DNA of 64,000 nucleotides from Lentisphaeria bacterium. Its GTDB lineage: Bacteria; Verrucomicrobiota; Lentisphaeria; Victivallales; Victivallaceae. The translations under genes were made by a program, and so were the position numbers. This document shows, one piece after another, positions 35,353 through 44,411 of this stretch (positions within the stretch are counted from its first letter, which is position 1; every line of letters starts with the position of its first letter). The notes beneath the pieces are model-generated. The model had not been told where the DNA came from and ran no database searches. It saw only the letters and a program-made list of their open reading frames with translations. Where the stretch lies: assembly GCA_900768515.1 (NCBI GenBank), contig CAAGDG010000142.1:1-64000 (forward strand). The letters are read 5' to 3'.

Positions 35353-36933
35353 ATGATGCCGCTGGATATACAATGGTTCATCTTTGCACTGATCAGCAAC
35401 GGGGCGATCACCCGGGCCGATGCGGACCGATTTTACGCTCAGCTCGGTCCGAATCCGTCGCTGGGGGAATACGCCCAGCTGGTGCTCAATCAGCTGGCCG
35501 CCGGCCTTTCCGAAGAAGACGCGCAATCGGTGCTGACCCAGCTTCAGGCCGTGATCGACTACGCGACCGCCCAGGCGGAAACCGGGTTCGGTCCCGAAAT
35601 CGCCGCGGAACCGGCCTCCGCCAATCCGGCCGCCACTGGAGTCGGCTACTCCAATCCGGGTGCGGCAGACGAGGAGGACGAGGAGAATGCTCCGCGCCGG
35701 TCCAAGCGCCGAACCGGCCTGGTCAAGGACTCCTCGGTCCGCTTCAACAACGTCGAAATCGACCTGACCGCGATCCGCTCCTACGCGGACCTGCCAAGCC
35801 TGCGCAACGTCTCCTCCATGAGCGACGCAGAGGTCGAACAACTGATGATCACGCTCCTGACCTGCCTACGGGCGCTCGGCTGCAGCGACCTTCATCTTTC
35901 GGCCGGCGCCCCGCCCTTTGTGCGGCGGATGCTTGAAGTGGAACGGTTCGATGATGTTCCGCTCCCGGAGGAGGATGCCCGGCGACTCAACACCGTGCTG
36001 CTTTCACCGGAGCGGCTCGCCCGGTTCAACGAAACCATGGACCTGAGCTTCGCGCTGGAGATCGGCCAGGACCGCTTCCGCGTCTGCCTGATGATGCACA
36101 AGGACGGCGTCGCCGGCAGTTACCGCCTGGTGCCGGACCACATCTGCTCGCTCGAAGAACTCGGTTTCATGGACCATGACGTGGTCCACATCAAGCGTCT
36201 GCTCGACTACAGCAACGGACTGGTGCTGGTCACCGGCCCGATCGGTTCCGGAAAAACCACCACGCTGGCAGCGATGGTGGACATCGTCAACAACAAGCGG
36301 ACCGACCATATCATCACGGTTGAAGACCCGATCGAAATTCTCCAGCTCTCCAAAAACTGCCAGGTGACCCAGCGTGAAATCGGCAAGCACACCATCAGTT
36401 ACCGGACCGCGCTGAAGGCCGCCCTCCGCGAAGACCCCGACGTAATCGTCATCGGCGAACTGCACGACCTCGAAACCATCGAGAACGCCATCACCGCATC
36501 CGAAACCGGCCACCTGGTGATCGGAACCCTGCACACCAGCGACGCCGCCAACACCCTGAACCGGCTCCTCGACGTCTTCCCGCCCTCGCAGCAGCCGCAG
36601 ATCCGCGCAATGACCGCCGGAAGTCTGCGCGGCATCATCTGTCAACGCCTGATTCCAGCCGCCGACGGCGGGCTGACCACCGGCTACGAAATTCTGATCA
36701 ACAACATGGCGGTGGGAAACATCATCAGCGAGGGAAAATCCTTCAAACTCAAGGCTACCATGCAGATCGGAAACAAGCAGGGCATGTGCACGCTTGAACA
36801 ATGTCTGCTGGAGAAATACATGCGCAACCTGATCACCTATGAAGTCGCACTCGCCAACATGCGCGACCAGTCGGTCATCTCGCAGCTGCAACGGGAGTGG
36901 GCCACCCGCGAAGCCCGGAAGCTCAAAAAGTAA
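35353..36933 (+). CDS. PilT-type ATPase with a long N-terminal extension
   Basis: 526 residues, against about 345-380 for PilT. Residues 1-160 are an added region: a helical part, an acidic Pro/Ala linker (ADEEDEEN) and a basic patch (RRSKRRT). The PilT/GspE-type core follows: SDLHLSAGAPPFVRR, Walker A GPIGSGKTTTLA (from residue 295), the Asp box VEDPIEILQ, Walker B VIVIGELHDLETI (Glu369) and the His box HLVIGTLHTSDAANT. It probably drives pilus or pseudopilus retraction. Paired with a second PilT paralog 21 bp downstream. Confidence 0.88.
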   Translation: MMPLDIQWFIFALISNGAITRADADRFYAQLGPNPSLGEYAQLVLNQLAAGLSEEDAQSVLTQLQAVIDYATAQAETGFGPEIAAEPASANPAATGVGYSNPGAADEEDEENAPRRSKRRTGLVKDSSVRFNNVEIDLTAIRSYADLPSLRNVSSMSDAEVEQLMITLLTCLRALGCSDLHLSAGAPPFVRRMLEVERFDDVPLPEEDARRLNTVLLSPERLARFNETMDLSFALEIGQDRFRVCLMMHKDGVAGSYRLVPDHICSLEELGFMDHDVVHIKRLLDYSNGLVLVTGPIGSGKTTTLAAMVDIVNNKRTDHIITVEDPIEILQLSKNCQVTQREIGKHTISYRTALKAALREDPDVIVIGELHDLETIENAITASETGHLVIGTLHTSDAANTLNRLLDVFPPSQQPQIRAMTAGSLRGIICQRLIPAADGGLTTGYEILINNMAVGNIISEGKSFKLKATMQIGNKQGMCTLEQCLLEKYMRNLITYEVALANMRDQSVISQLQREWATREARKLKK

Positions 36934-36954
36934 TTCCGCAAAGGATTTGTCATT

Positions 36955-38094
36955 ATGGAAAACGAACCGATCATCAATCAGTACCTTCGCCAGATGCTCA
37001 GTCTCGGCGGCTCGGACCTGCACCTCTCGATCAATTTTCCGCCCAAGGCGCGTATCCACGGCAACATCCAGTGCCTGACAGACGAAATCATCACACCGGA
37101 ATACATGGAAGCGATGCTCAAAGAGATCTGCATTCCCAAGCGCTGGAACAAGTTCATGGAGACGCACGACCTCGACTTCGCGCATGAAATTCCGGGCCTC
37201 GCCCGTTTCCGTACCAACTACATGTACAACTACCACGGCATGGGCTGCGTGATGCGTCAGATTCCGACCAAGATCCTGACCATCGAAGAGCTGAAACTGC
37301 CCGAAACTTTGATTGAGATCTGCAACATCAAATCCGGCCTGGTGCTGGTCACCGGGCCGACCGGTTCCGGAAAGTCAACCACGCTGGCCGCGATGATCGA
37401 CTACATCAACGACCATCTGCACCGGCACATCATCACCATCGAGGACCCGATCGAATTCGTCCACCAGAACAAGAACTGTACCATCGTCCACCGCGAGGTA
37501 GGCATCCACAGCGAATCGTTTCCCGACGCGCTGCGCGGAGCCATGCGCTCCGACCCCGACATCGTGCTGATCGGCGAGATGCGTGAAAACGACACCATGC
37601 GGCTCGGTCTGACCTGCGCCGCCATGGGAATGCTGGTCTTCGCCACGCTGCACACCAACAACGCGCCGAAGACGGTCGACCGTATCATCGACGCCTTCCC
37701 CGCCAACGAGCAGGCGCAGATCCGCACCATGCTGGCGGAGTGTCTTCAGGCCATCGTCTCGCAGCTGCTCTGCCGCAAGAAGGGCGGCGGGCGAGTCGCG
37801 GTGCACGAGATCCTGCTCTGGACCGACGGTCTGCCCAACACCATCCGCGAGGGACAGATTTCGAACATCCGCACCATCATCGACGCCGGCGGCGGGCGCG
37901 GAATGCGGTCGATGGACAATTCCATTCAGGCGCAGTTCGACGCGGGAAACATCTCCGCGGAAGAAGCCTACATGAAGGCGAGCGACAAGAGCCGCTTCCT
38001 CGCCGACCTTGAGGAAGAAGAGGCCGCCGCCAGAGCGCAGGAGGCCGCCGCCAGAGCGCAGGAGGCCGCCGCCGCCGGAGCCGCAAAGAAGTAA
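36955..38094 (+). CDS. pilT: PilT/PilU-type twitching motility ATPase
   Basis: 379 residues. Hexameric retraction ATPase of type IV pili. It starts NQYLRQMLSLGGSDLHLSIN; Walker A is GPTGSGKSTTLAAM (134 on), the Asp box is IEDPIEFVHQNK, Walker B is DIVLIGEMREND and the His box is LVFATLHTNNAPKTVDRI. The C-terminus is an added Ala-rich tail with duplicated AAARAQE. Together with the preceding gene it looks like a PilT/PilU pair. No pilB, pilC or pilM-Q lie nearby. lepB starts 6 bp after the stop. Confidence 0.92.
   Translation: MENEPIINQYLRQMLSLGGSDLHLSINFPPKARIHGNIQCLTDEIITPEYMEAMLKEICIPKRWNKFMETHDLDFAHEIPGLARFRTNYMYNYHGMGCVMRQIPTKILTIEELKLPETLIEICNIKSGLVLVTGPTGSGKSTTLAAMIDYINDHLHRHIITIEDPIEFVHQNKNCTIVHREVGIHSESFPDALRGAMRSDPDIVLIGEMRENDTMRLGLTCAAMGMLVFATLHTNNAPKTVDRIIDAFPANEQAQIRTMLAECLQAIVSQLLCRKKGGGRVAVHEILLWTDGLPNTIREGQISNIRTIIDAGGGRGMRSMDNSIQAQFDAGNISAEEAYMKASDKSRFLADLEEEEAAARAQEAAARAQEAAAAGAAKK
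38020..38075 (+). repeat. 21 bp tandem repeat in the 3' end of pilT
   Basis: GAGGCCGCCGCCAGAGCGCAG occurs at 38020-38040 and 38041-38061, then partially at 38062-38074. In frame it encodes EAAARAQ units, a likely helical tail open to slippage-driven length change. Confidence 0.85.
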
Positions 38095-38100
38095 CCGCCT

Positions 38101-38706
38101 ATGTGGACCGTGCTGCGAAAGTGGTGGGAGAGGATCTGCTCGTTCCACCGCACCGATGACACTACCGGCGCGGGACAGGTGAGAAGTTTCTTTCTTCCCC
38201 GGCTCTCGGCCGGATTTTTTCTCCGGATGGGAGTGCTGGCCCTGCTGGCGTTTCTGATTTTCGGATTCGTCCTGATCCCCTGCATCATCGACGGGGAGAG
38301 CATGATGCCGACCTTCCCCAGCAAGGGTTTCACCTTCTGCTGGCGAGGACGCTATCTGTTCGGAAAGCCGGAACGCGGGGACATTGTCATCGTCCGCTTC
38401 ACCGACAAGGTCTTCTTCCTGAAACGGGTGGTGGCCCTCCCCGGCGAAACCGTCGAATTCCGCGACGGGGTGCTGTACGTGAACAGGGAACCGCAGCATG
38501 AACCCTACCTCCGCTACGCATCGACCTGGAATCTGAAGCCGCGCACCGTCGAGCCCGGCCACTATTACGTCGTCGGCGACAACCGCAGCCAACCGATTGA
38601 ACAACATAAATTCGGCCAGGTTCTGGAAAACCGCATCATGGGGTCGCCGCTGCTCTCCTTTCCCGGCCAGCAGAAGCCTGCCGGGAAAAGGGTTGGCATC
38701 CGGTAG
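38101..38706 (+). CDS. lepB: Signal peptidase I
   Basis: 201 residues. It removes signal peptides of exported proteins at the inner membrane. One clear TM segment (about 43-62), then the catalytic nucleophile Ser67 in DGESMMPTF and the general base Lys109 in FLKRVVALPGE; VVGDNRSQ is the conserved C-terminal box. A cytosolic N-terminal stretch of about 40 residues precedes the TM segment. It lies in a unit with two PilT ATPases; prepilins need a different peptidase (PilD), which is not here. Confidence 0.94.
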   Translation: MWTVLRKWWERICSFHRTDDTTGAGQVRSFFLPRLSAGFFLRMGVLALLAFLIFGFVLIPCIIDGESMMPTFPSKGFTFCWRGRYLFGKPERGDIVIVRFTDKVFFLKRVVALPGETVEFRDGVLYVNREPQHEPYLRYASTWNLKPRTVEPGHYYVVGDNRSQPIEQHKFGQVLENRIMGSPLLSFPGQQKPAGKRVGIR

Positions 38707-38762
38707 AAGCTGGCCGCCCGGAAACCGGAAGAATTCCCCTGAACCTGAAAAGTGAGGAAAAC

Positions 38763-39272
38763 ATGTTTGTATTCAGCCGCTGGGTCTACGTGACGATGGC
38801 AATCATTCTGGTACTGGGCGGCCTTTCGCTCTGGTACCTGCAGCGCGATACCGATGAAATGCAGATCCGCCGCACACTGCGGTCGCTGGCCGCGCTCGGC
38901 AGCCGCCAGCCGGACGAGACCCCTGCCGCGGTCGCGCTCAAACTCAACCAAACCGACCGGGTATTCGCTCCGGAGTGTTCCATTGACGTTGACCAGTCGA
39001 TGTTCACCGGCGCAACCACGCCAACAGAACTGACTGGAATCCTGACCCGCTATCAGGGAATGTTCCGGGAGGTGAAAGCCGAAATCCGCGACCTTGAGAT
39101 CACTGTGACCGCGCCGGATGCGGCAACCGCCACCTTTTCCGGCAGTCTGCTTGGAGAGTTCCGTTCCGGAGAGAAGCTCACCGAGTCCCGCGACCTCATC
39201 TGTCATTTAAAACGAATTGACGGCCGCTGGCTGATCGACCGGATCGCGCTGCTTGAGGTTCTGAAAAAATGA
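38763..39272 (+). CDS. Small membrane-anchored protein with an NTF2/SnoaL-like domain
   Basis: 169 residues. A single N-terminal TM anchor (YVTMAIILVLGGLSLWYL) follows a short cytosolic end, then a domain of about 130 residues. Its pattern (helical RRTLRSLAALG, then strands EITVTAPDAATATFSGS and CHLKRIDGRWLIDRIALLEV) resembles DUF4440/NTF2-like folds. No catalytic residues can be named. It is probably translationally coupled to the PHP gene (4 bp overlap). Confidence 0.8.
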   Translation: MFVFSRWVYVTMAIILVLGGLSLWYLQRDTDEMQIRRTLRSLAALGSRQPDETPAAVALKLNQTDRVFAPECSIDVDQSMFTGATTPTELTGILTRYQGMFREVKAEIRDLEITVTAPDAATATFSGSLLGEFRSGEKLTESRDLICHLKRIDGRWLIDRIALLEVLKK

Positions 39273-40153
39273 GTGAAGCACTCCCGGGAAGCGGCTTCAT
39301 CGACCTGCACACGCACAGTAATTTCTCCGACGGCAGCTGTACGCCGGCGGAGATCGTCGCCCTTGCGGCGAAGGCCGGACTCGCGGCAGTGGCGCTGACC
39401 GATCACGACACCACCGCCGGGATCCCCGAATTCCTCCAGGCGGCGGAAGCGACTCCGGAGCTGGAGGCGATTGCCGGGGTTGAACTCTCCACCGCGTTCG
39501 GAGCGCGGGAGATGCACATCGTCGGGTTGTTCCTCGATCCTGAAGCGCCGGCACTGACTGCCTTTCTCGCCGCACAACGGGAAGCCAGAAAAAAGCGGAA
39601 TGAAGAGATCCGGCGCAAACTCAATTCACTCGGCTATCCCCTGCGCTGGGATGACCCGGCATTCGCGGCGGTTTCCGACGCCTCCAGCATCGGCCGGCCC
39701 CATTTTGCACGGGCGCTGATGGCAAACTACGGTTTCCCGAACATGCAGGCGGTCTTTGACAAACTCCTGAAGCGGGGAGCTGCCGCATTCGTCCCCCGGA
39801 ACCTCCCGAGTCCGCTAGAGGCGATCGAGGCGATCCACGCGGCGGGAGGAGTTGCGGTCTGGGCGCATCCGGTCTACCGGGAACGGAACGAACGTGCCTT
39901 TGCCCGCCGAATCCTCAAACGGTTTCAACCGCTCGGGCTCGACGCGGTGGAAGGTTACTACAGCCTCTTCGGCCCGGGGGAGACCGCCATGATCACCGAA
40001 CTGGCGGAGCGGTACGGTCTCGCACTCTCCGGCGGCAGCGATTTTCACGGGGCCAATTCCCCGGGAATTTCCCTCGGCAGCGGAGCCGGAAAACTGCGGG
40101 TTCCGATGGAACTGCTCGGACCGCTCCACGCCGTCCGCCGGAAGAGGCAATAA
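39269..40153 (+). CDS. PHP-domain metal-dependent phosphoesterase (RNase AM/YciV-like)
   Basis: 294 residues. PHP fold with metal ligands in DLHTHSNFSDG (HxH), TDHDTT, AGVELST (Glu), VWAHPV and GGSDFHG. Proteins of this type include 3',5'-nucleoside bisphosphate phosphatase and the 5'-3' exoribonuclease RNase AM, which matures rRNA and degrades short RNAs. It overlaps the previous gene by 4 bp and converges on a prepilin-like gene. Confidence 0.9.
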   Translation: MSEALPGSGFIDLHTHSNFSDGSCTPAEIVALAAKAGLAAVALTDHDTTAGIPEFLQAAEATPELEAIAGVELSTAFGAREMHIVGLFLDPEAPALTAFLAAQREARKKRNEEIRRKLNSLGYPLRWDDPAFAAVSDASSIGRPHFARALMANYGFPNMQAVFDKLLKRGAAAFVPRNLPSPLEAIEAIHAAGGVAVWAHPVYRERNERAFARRILKRFQPLGLDAVEGYYSLFGPGETAMITELAERYGLALSGGSDFHGANSPGISLGSGAGKLRVPMELLGPLHAVRRKRQ

Positions 40154-40191
40154 GCGTCTCCCGCAACGGAATGTGGAAATTTCCGGCCCGT

Positions 40192-40890
40192 TCAATCCTC
40201 GTCGGGGGCCTTGCCGAACCAGTACTCCCGGGCGTAGGTCCCCCCCTTCTCCTGTCCTTTTCCTGTAATCCCGAACGGAATCGAATTGAAATGGATTGCG
40301 GCAGCATGTCCGTCGACGTAGACCAGGTTGTTGTAGTTGTTATGAACGTTGTCGGTCACCTTGTTGTAGGCGATCTGCTTGTCGAACCCCTTGTTGGATG
40401 CATCGTATTTGCTTGCGGAGAAGTGCATCATCGCGCTGGGACAACTCAACTGGGTCAGCTTGTACCGGTAATTGCTGCTCTGTGATTTGGAGGTCACGTT
40501 GCCGGCGTAGGTGTTCCGCCCGTAGGTGCGGTAGCTGAGCTTCTCGCCTCCCATTCCGATATGGGTCGGACAGGTCAACACCGAAACGCGGTCCCGGATC
40601 GCCATCTTGATTTCATCCCTCGTTCCGTTGATGCCGATGTAGGGTCCGAGATTGACTCCCCAGTAGTAATGGTCACTGGTGTCGTCGACAAAGTCCGCAA
40701 CCAGATAATCGTCGTAGTCGGCAGCATACATCGCGGCACCCTGACCAAGCTGCTTGAGGTTGCCGATACATTTGGCGGAGTTCGCCTTCGCCCGCGCCTG
40801 GTTCAAAGCCGGCAGCAGCATTGCAGCCAGAATCGCAATGATCGCAATCACCACCAGAAGCTCAATCAGCGTGAAACCGTTTCTTTTCAT
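40192..40890 (-). CDS. Prepilin-like protein with H-X9-DG motif
   Basis: 232 residues. The N-terminus [20 protein letters not shown] is a class III (prepilin) signal cut by PilD after Gly5, with Phe6 then N-methylated and Glu at +5. The 20-residue hydrophobic helix is followed by [20 protein letters not shown]. The exposed part contains [13 protein letters not shown], an exact H-X9-DG motif of the prepilin-associated family abundant in Planctomycetes and Lentisphaerae. Whether such proteins form pseudopili or are surface-anchored is unknown. Confidence 0.92.
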   Translation of the reverse strand: MKRNGFTLIELLVVIAIIAILAAMLLPALNQARAKANSAKCIGNLKQLGQGAAMYAADYDDYLVADFVDDTSDHYYWGVNLGPYIGINGTRDEIKMAIRDRVSVLTCPTHIGMGGEKLSYRTYGRNTYAGNVTSKSQSSNYRYKLTQLSCPSAMMHFSASKYDASNKGFDKQIAYNKVTDNVHNNYNNLVYVDGHAAAIHFNSIPFGITGKGQEKGGTYAREYWFGKAPDED

Positions 40891-41054
40891 AACAAAAAAA
40901 ATCCTATCATAACTTGTTCGGGAAAATACAATGCAAGGGAAACTCTTCCGGCGACGGAAAAAGCAGCCGTCTCATCGCCGGTGACTTGAAAGCAAAAGAG
41001 AAGTCCCATCACCTCAGAGCGGACAAACCAGAGAAGATGGGACTATTTCCGAAA

Positions 41055-41783
41055 TCAGTCCATTTCGGTTTTTTTCGGATTAAAGTAGTATTCGCGAACC
41101 TTCGAACCATTCCACCAGAAGGTGAGCGGCTTGCTGGCGGCATGACCGTCAACGAAGAGGAAACAGTCGCCGCTGCTCGGGTGCGGACCGGGTTTGGCTG
41201 CGCCACTGCTGGCGAAGCTGCCGGATTCACTGTAAGTGCCCTTGTTGTCGCAGGTCGGACGGAAATAGGTGTTGTCGTTGCGGTTTGAGGAGATGTCACA
41301 CATCAGGACCACCTTGTCCGAGGCGTTCTGGACCTGGCTCAGGGAGAACCCCGTCTTGGCGCCGCCGGTACCGAAATGGACATTGCCGTTCAGCCAGCGC
41401 CCCATCAGAAACTTGCTGGAATCGTAGTTGGTCGGGGTGATCTGAAGCGGGCACTCGAAGATCTTATTCGGCCGCAACTCATCCGTCAGATCATCCCCGC
41501 TGCCGCCGAGATACTGGCTCAGCAGTTTCGGGACGGTCACAGACGACGCCAGCGATTCGGTATAGGTATCCTGCGCAAAACCGGAAACCGGCATGAAACC
41601 GTTGCTGCTGTCACTGTACATCATATACGCGGTACCGAGCTGTTTCGCATTGCTGACACAGCTGATATCCTTGGCCTTCTGCCGGGCCTGGTTCAAAGCC
41701 GGCAGCAGCATTCCGGCAAGAATTGCGATGATCGCAATCACCACCAGAAGCTCAATCAGGGTGAAGTTTCGGGCGACTTTCAT
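41055..41783 (-). CDS. Second prepilin-like protein with VDGH motif
   Basis: 242 residues. It starts [20 protein letters not shown]; the residue before Phe is Asn, not the usual Gly, at the PilD cleavage site. The C-terminal part has [14 protein letters not shown], a variant with ten residues between His and Asp-Gly. ATG 41783 follows GGAGGTG; upstream in-frame codons are not family-like. Its N-terminal DNA is nearly identical to that of the neighbouring prepilin gene. It is divergent from the LacI regulator, a likely regulatory pair. Confidence 0.92.
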   Translation of the reverse strand: MKVARNFTLIELLVVIAIIAILAGMLLPALNQARQKAKDISCVSNAKQLGTAYMMYSDSSNGFMPVSGFAQDTYTESLASSVTVPKLLSQYLGGSGDDLTDELRPNKIFECPLQITPTNYDSSKFLMGRWLNGNVHFGTGGAKTGFSLSQVQNASDKVVLMCDISSNRNDNTYFRPTCDNKGTYSESGSFASSGAAKPGPHPSSGDCFLFVDGHAASKPLTFWWNGSKVREYYFNPKKTEMD

Positions 41784-41851
41784 CTGAACACCTCCGGATT
41801 TATCCGATTTTTCGATTTTAAAACTCCATGATTCACTGCGGCACACATTTA

Positions 41852-41879
41852 ATTATACTGAAAAATCCTTGAAAAGCAA
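41852..41879 (-). promoter_or_regulatory. Promoter of the second prepilin-like gene
   Basis: Minus strand: TTGCTT (41879-41874), a 16 bp spacer and consensus TATAAT (41857-41852). Confidence 0.6.
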
Positions 41880-41923
41880 GGGAGCGCAACGATTATTTCA
41901 TGTAACAAAATGTAACGCACTCC

Positions 41924-41952
41924 TTGCAAAATGTCCGGGAAAATATTATAGT
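41924..41952 (+). promoter_or_regulatory. Promoter of the LacI-type regulator gene
   Basis: TTGCAA (41924-41929), a 17 bp spacer and TATAGT (41947-41952). Just upstream, TGTAAC occurs twice exactly 10 bp apart (41901 and 41911), a possible operator element between the divergent promoters. Confidence 0.6.
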
Positions 41953-41984
41953 ACCGTACAAACCGGCAAGGAGAGGAGGTTTAC

Positions 41985-42995
41985 ATGACAGGGAAAGTGA
42001 CGGTCCGAATGGTGGCAGAAGCGGCCCAGGTCTCACTCGCAACCGTCTCCCGGGTATTGAATAACGATCCTCATGTACACACCACGACCCGGACCCGGGT
42101 GATCCGCTGCGCCCAGCAGCTCGGTTACCGGCTCGAACCGGGAAACGGCCGCCGGATCATCGCCCTGGTGTTGCCGGACGGGGGCGATCTACGCGGCTAT
42201 GGGGGGCCGCTGCTGGCCAATCTGAGGGCGGAAATTTCCATGCGGAAATACCGGACCGAACTGATCGGCAACACCGACATCGAAATTCTGAATGACCGGG
42301 TCGTTTCCGGCGCGATCTCCCTCTCCCTCGAGCGAACTCTGCCTGCCGCCTGGGCCGATCAGTGCACCCTGCCGCTGGTAATGATCAACTTTGCCGGCGA
42401 CCATTTGAACCATATTTACACCGTCCGTTCCGACGGGGAACAGGGAATTGAACTGGCGCTCAACCATCTCTGGCAAAAAGGACATCGCAAAATCGCCTAT
42501 CTGTCCGACCAGGGCAGAGAACACGAACTCGAACTCTGTTCGCGCCGTTACCCGGCATTCCGCCGGCTGATGGCCGCGCATGGAGAGCCAGATCCTCCGG
42601 AGTTCTTCCGCATCGGCAACTGGCCGCAGGACGGTTCCATCCTGCGAAGATTGCGGGAGACCCGCACCACGGCGCTGCTCTGTGTCGGAGAACCGATCGG
42701 AATCGCGCTCACGCGCAACCTGCAGAAGGCCGGGGTGCGGATTCCGGAGGACTTTTCACTGCTTGCGATGGAGTACCCATCCGTCTCAGAAAACCTGGTG
42801 CCTTCCCACACCACGCTGGCACAGAATTTCAAACGGCTGGCGAGCGAGGCGGTCAATCTGCTGGAAAAAATCATGAATCACAGCCCCGGCCTCAAGGATA
42901 TCGACATTCCCTACACCCTGATCGAGCGTGAGAGTGTGCTGGACATCTCGCGGCGCGGCCCGGACGGCGCGGCCCCGCCCCCGTCCGGTTCCTGA
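41985..42995 (+). CDS. LacI-family transcriptional regulator
   Basis: 336 residues. The N-terminal helix-turn-helix (VTVRMVAEAAQVSLATVSRVLNN, written here in two parts: VTVRMVAEAAQ and VSLATVSRVLNN) with hinge RCAQQLGYRL is typical. The effector domain (about 58-315) is a periplasmic-binding-like sugar-sensing fold; LALNHLWQKGHRKIAYLSD is the conserved segment after the first lobe. Strong GAGGAGGT before ATG 41985. It probably regulates the divergent prepilin-like gene or itself; the effector is unknown. Confidence 0.92.
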   Translation: MTGKVTVRMVAEAAQVSLATVSRVLNNDPHVHTTTRTRVIRCAQQLGYRLEPGNGRRIIALVLPDGGDLRGYGGPLLANLRAEISMRKYRTELIGNTDIEILNDRVVSGAISLSLERTLPAAWADQCTLPLVMINFAGDHLNHIYTVRSDGEQGIELALNHLWQKGHRKIAYLSDQGREHELELCSRRYPAFRRLMAAHGEPDPPEFFRIGNWPQDGSILRRLRETRTTALLCVGEPIGIALTRNLQKAGVRIPEDFSLLAMEYPSVSENLVPSHTTLAQNFKRLASEAVNLLEKIMNHSPGLKDIDIPYTLIERESVLDISRRGPDGAAPPPSGS

Positions 42996-43072
42996 ACCGC
43001 GGCCGGAGAGGGTGCGCACCGCCGGATCGTGTCCATCCCCACCGGAAACATCCCGGCCCCCCGGACGGCCGC

Positions 43073-43108
43073 AAAAAAAAAACTCTCTCCGCCATTCGGC
43101 GGAGAGAG
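43073..43108 (-). terminator. Terminator of the phosphatase-rpiB/glyA-serS unit
   Basis: On the minus strand an 11 bp perfect stem (43108-43098 with 43093-43083, loop of 4) is followed by a run of ten U (43082-43073). Confidence 0.9.
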
Positions 43109-43132
43109 AGCGGGAAAGACGCCTCGAATCAA

Positions 43133-44380
43133 CTACTTTTTCACCGGCTCGATCCGGTCGAACCCGGCCAGCGGCCGAAGCACTTCCGGCACGATCACGG
43201 TGCCATCCTTCTGCTGGAAATTCTCCATGATCGCGATCATGACCCGGTCGGTGACCGCGGTGGCGCTGATGGTGTGCACATAGTCGCGGGTATCGCCGTC
43301 CTTGTAACGGATGTTGAGCCGGCGGCTCTGGAAACTGGTCAGATTGGTGTTGCTGGTCACCTCGCGATAGCAGCCGAATCCGGCGAACCAGGCCTCGATG
43401 TCGTACTTCTTATAACCGGGTGCGCCGAGGTCTCCGACACAGACGTTGACCACATGATAAGGGATGCCGAGCTGCTGGAGGATGTACTCCTCGTTGGCCA
43501 GGCACATCTCATGGCACCGGACCGAATCCTCCGGCTTGCAGAACACGATCTGCTCCACCTTGTGGAACTGATGAACCCGGAAGATCCCCCGCGACGCCTT
43601 GCCGTAACTGCCCGCCTCGGTCCGGAAACAGGGAGTCAGGGCGGTGTAGCAGAGCGGAAGGTCGGCGGCGTCGAGCACATCGTCGGCGTGGTAGCCGACC
43701 AGCGTCTGTTCGGAAGTCCCGATCAGCGCGAGGTCCTCTCCGACCAAGTTGTAGGTCTGATCCGCGAAGAAGGGCAGATAACCGGTTCCGAAAAGCGTGC
43801 GCTCCTTGGCGGCGCAGGGAGTCATGAACATCGTGAACCCGCGCTCAACCAGCACCCGCTGCACCCAGAAGTAGAGCGCCTGCGCGAGCATCGCCCCCTT
43901 CCCTTTCCAGTAATAAAAACCGGTCTGGGCGACTTTGGCGCCGCGCGGAATGTCGAGGATGTCGAGCAGTTCGCCAAGCTCCTGGTGGTCGCGGACCTTG
44001 AAATCAAAGGTCGGGATGGTTCCGACTTTCCGAATTTCGACGTTACCGGAGTCATCCAGCCCGTCCGGAACGTCCGGCGCGAGCATGTTCGGCATCCGGA
44101 TCACCACCTGCCGGATCTTCTCCTGGATTTTCGCAAGCATCTCCTCCTTGGAGGCGAGCACCCCCTTGAGCTGCTTGACCTGCTCGCGGGCGACCGGGTT
44201 CGCGGCGCACTCCTTGCTGAGCCGGTTGCGTTCGGCCCGGAGCGACTCGGACTCCTGGGAAAGCTGACGGGCGTCGGCATCGAGCTTGAGCAGACCGTCG
44301 ATGTCGATTGGAAAACCGCGCCGCACACAGTTGGCGCGGACCGCTTCCGCATTCTCGCGGATCAATTTCATGTCAATCAT
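43133..44380 (-). CDS. serS: Serine-tRNA ligase
   Basis: 415 residues. It charges tRNA-Ser. The N-terminal coiled-coil arm (about 25-105, LSQESESLRAERNRLSKEC) precedes the class II core with LTPCFRTEAGSYGKASRGIF (motif 2 region) and a motif 3 equivalent near the C-terminus (NIRYKDGDTRDYVHTISATA). Downstream of the rpiB-glyA fusion by 31 bp, so serine metabolism and Ser-tRNA charging are co-transcribed. Confidence 0.97.
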   Translation of the reverse strand: MIDMKLIRENAEAVRANCVRRGFPIDIDGLLKLDADARQLSQESESLRAERNRLSKECAANPVAREQVKQLKGVLASKEEMLAKIQEKIRQVVIRMPNMLAPDVPDGLDDSGNVEIRKVGTIPTFDFKVRDHQELGELLDILDIPRGAKVAQTGFYYWKGKGAMLAQALYFWVQRVLVERGFTMFMTPCAAKERTLFGTGYLPFFADQTYNLVGEDLALIGTSEQTLVGYHADDVLDAADLPLCYTALTPCFRTEAGSYGKASRGIFRVHQFHKVEQIVFCKPEDSVRCHEMCLANEEYILQQLGIPYHVVNVCVGDLGAPGYKKYDIEAWFAGFGCYREVTSNTNLTSFQSRRLNIRYKDGDTRDYVHTISATAVTDRVMIAIMENFQQKDGTVIVPEVLRPLAGFDRIEPVKK

Positions 44381-44411
44381 CGAAATACATCCTTTCGCAG
44401 GGCAGAATCAT

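Noticed and set aside
38020..38075. The 21 bp tandem repeat as a CRISPR-like or VNTR element
   Set aside because: It is in frame within pilT, fewer than three copies, and without spacers; simply a coding repeat.
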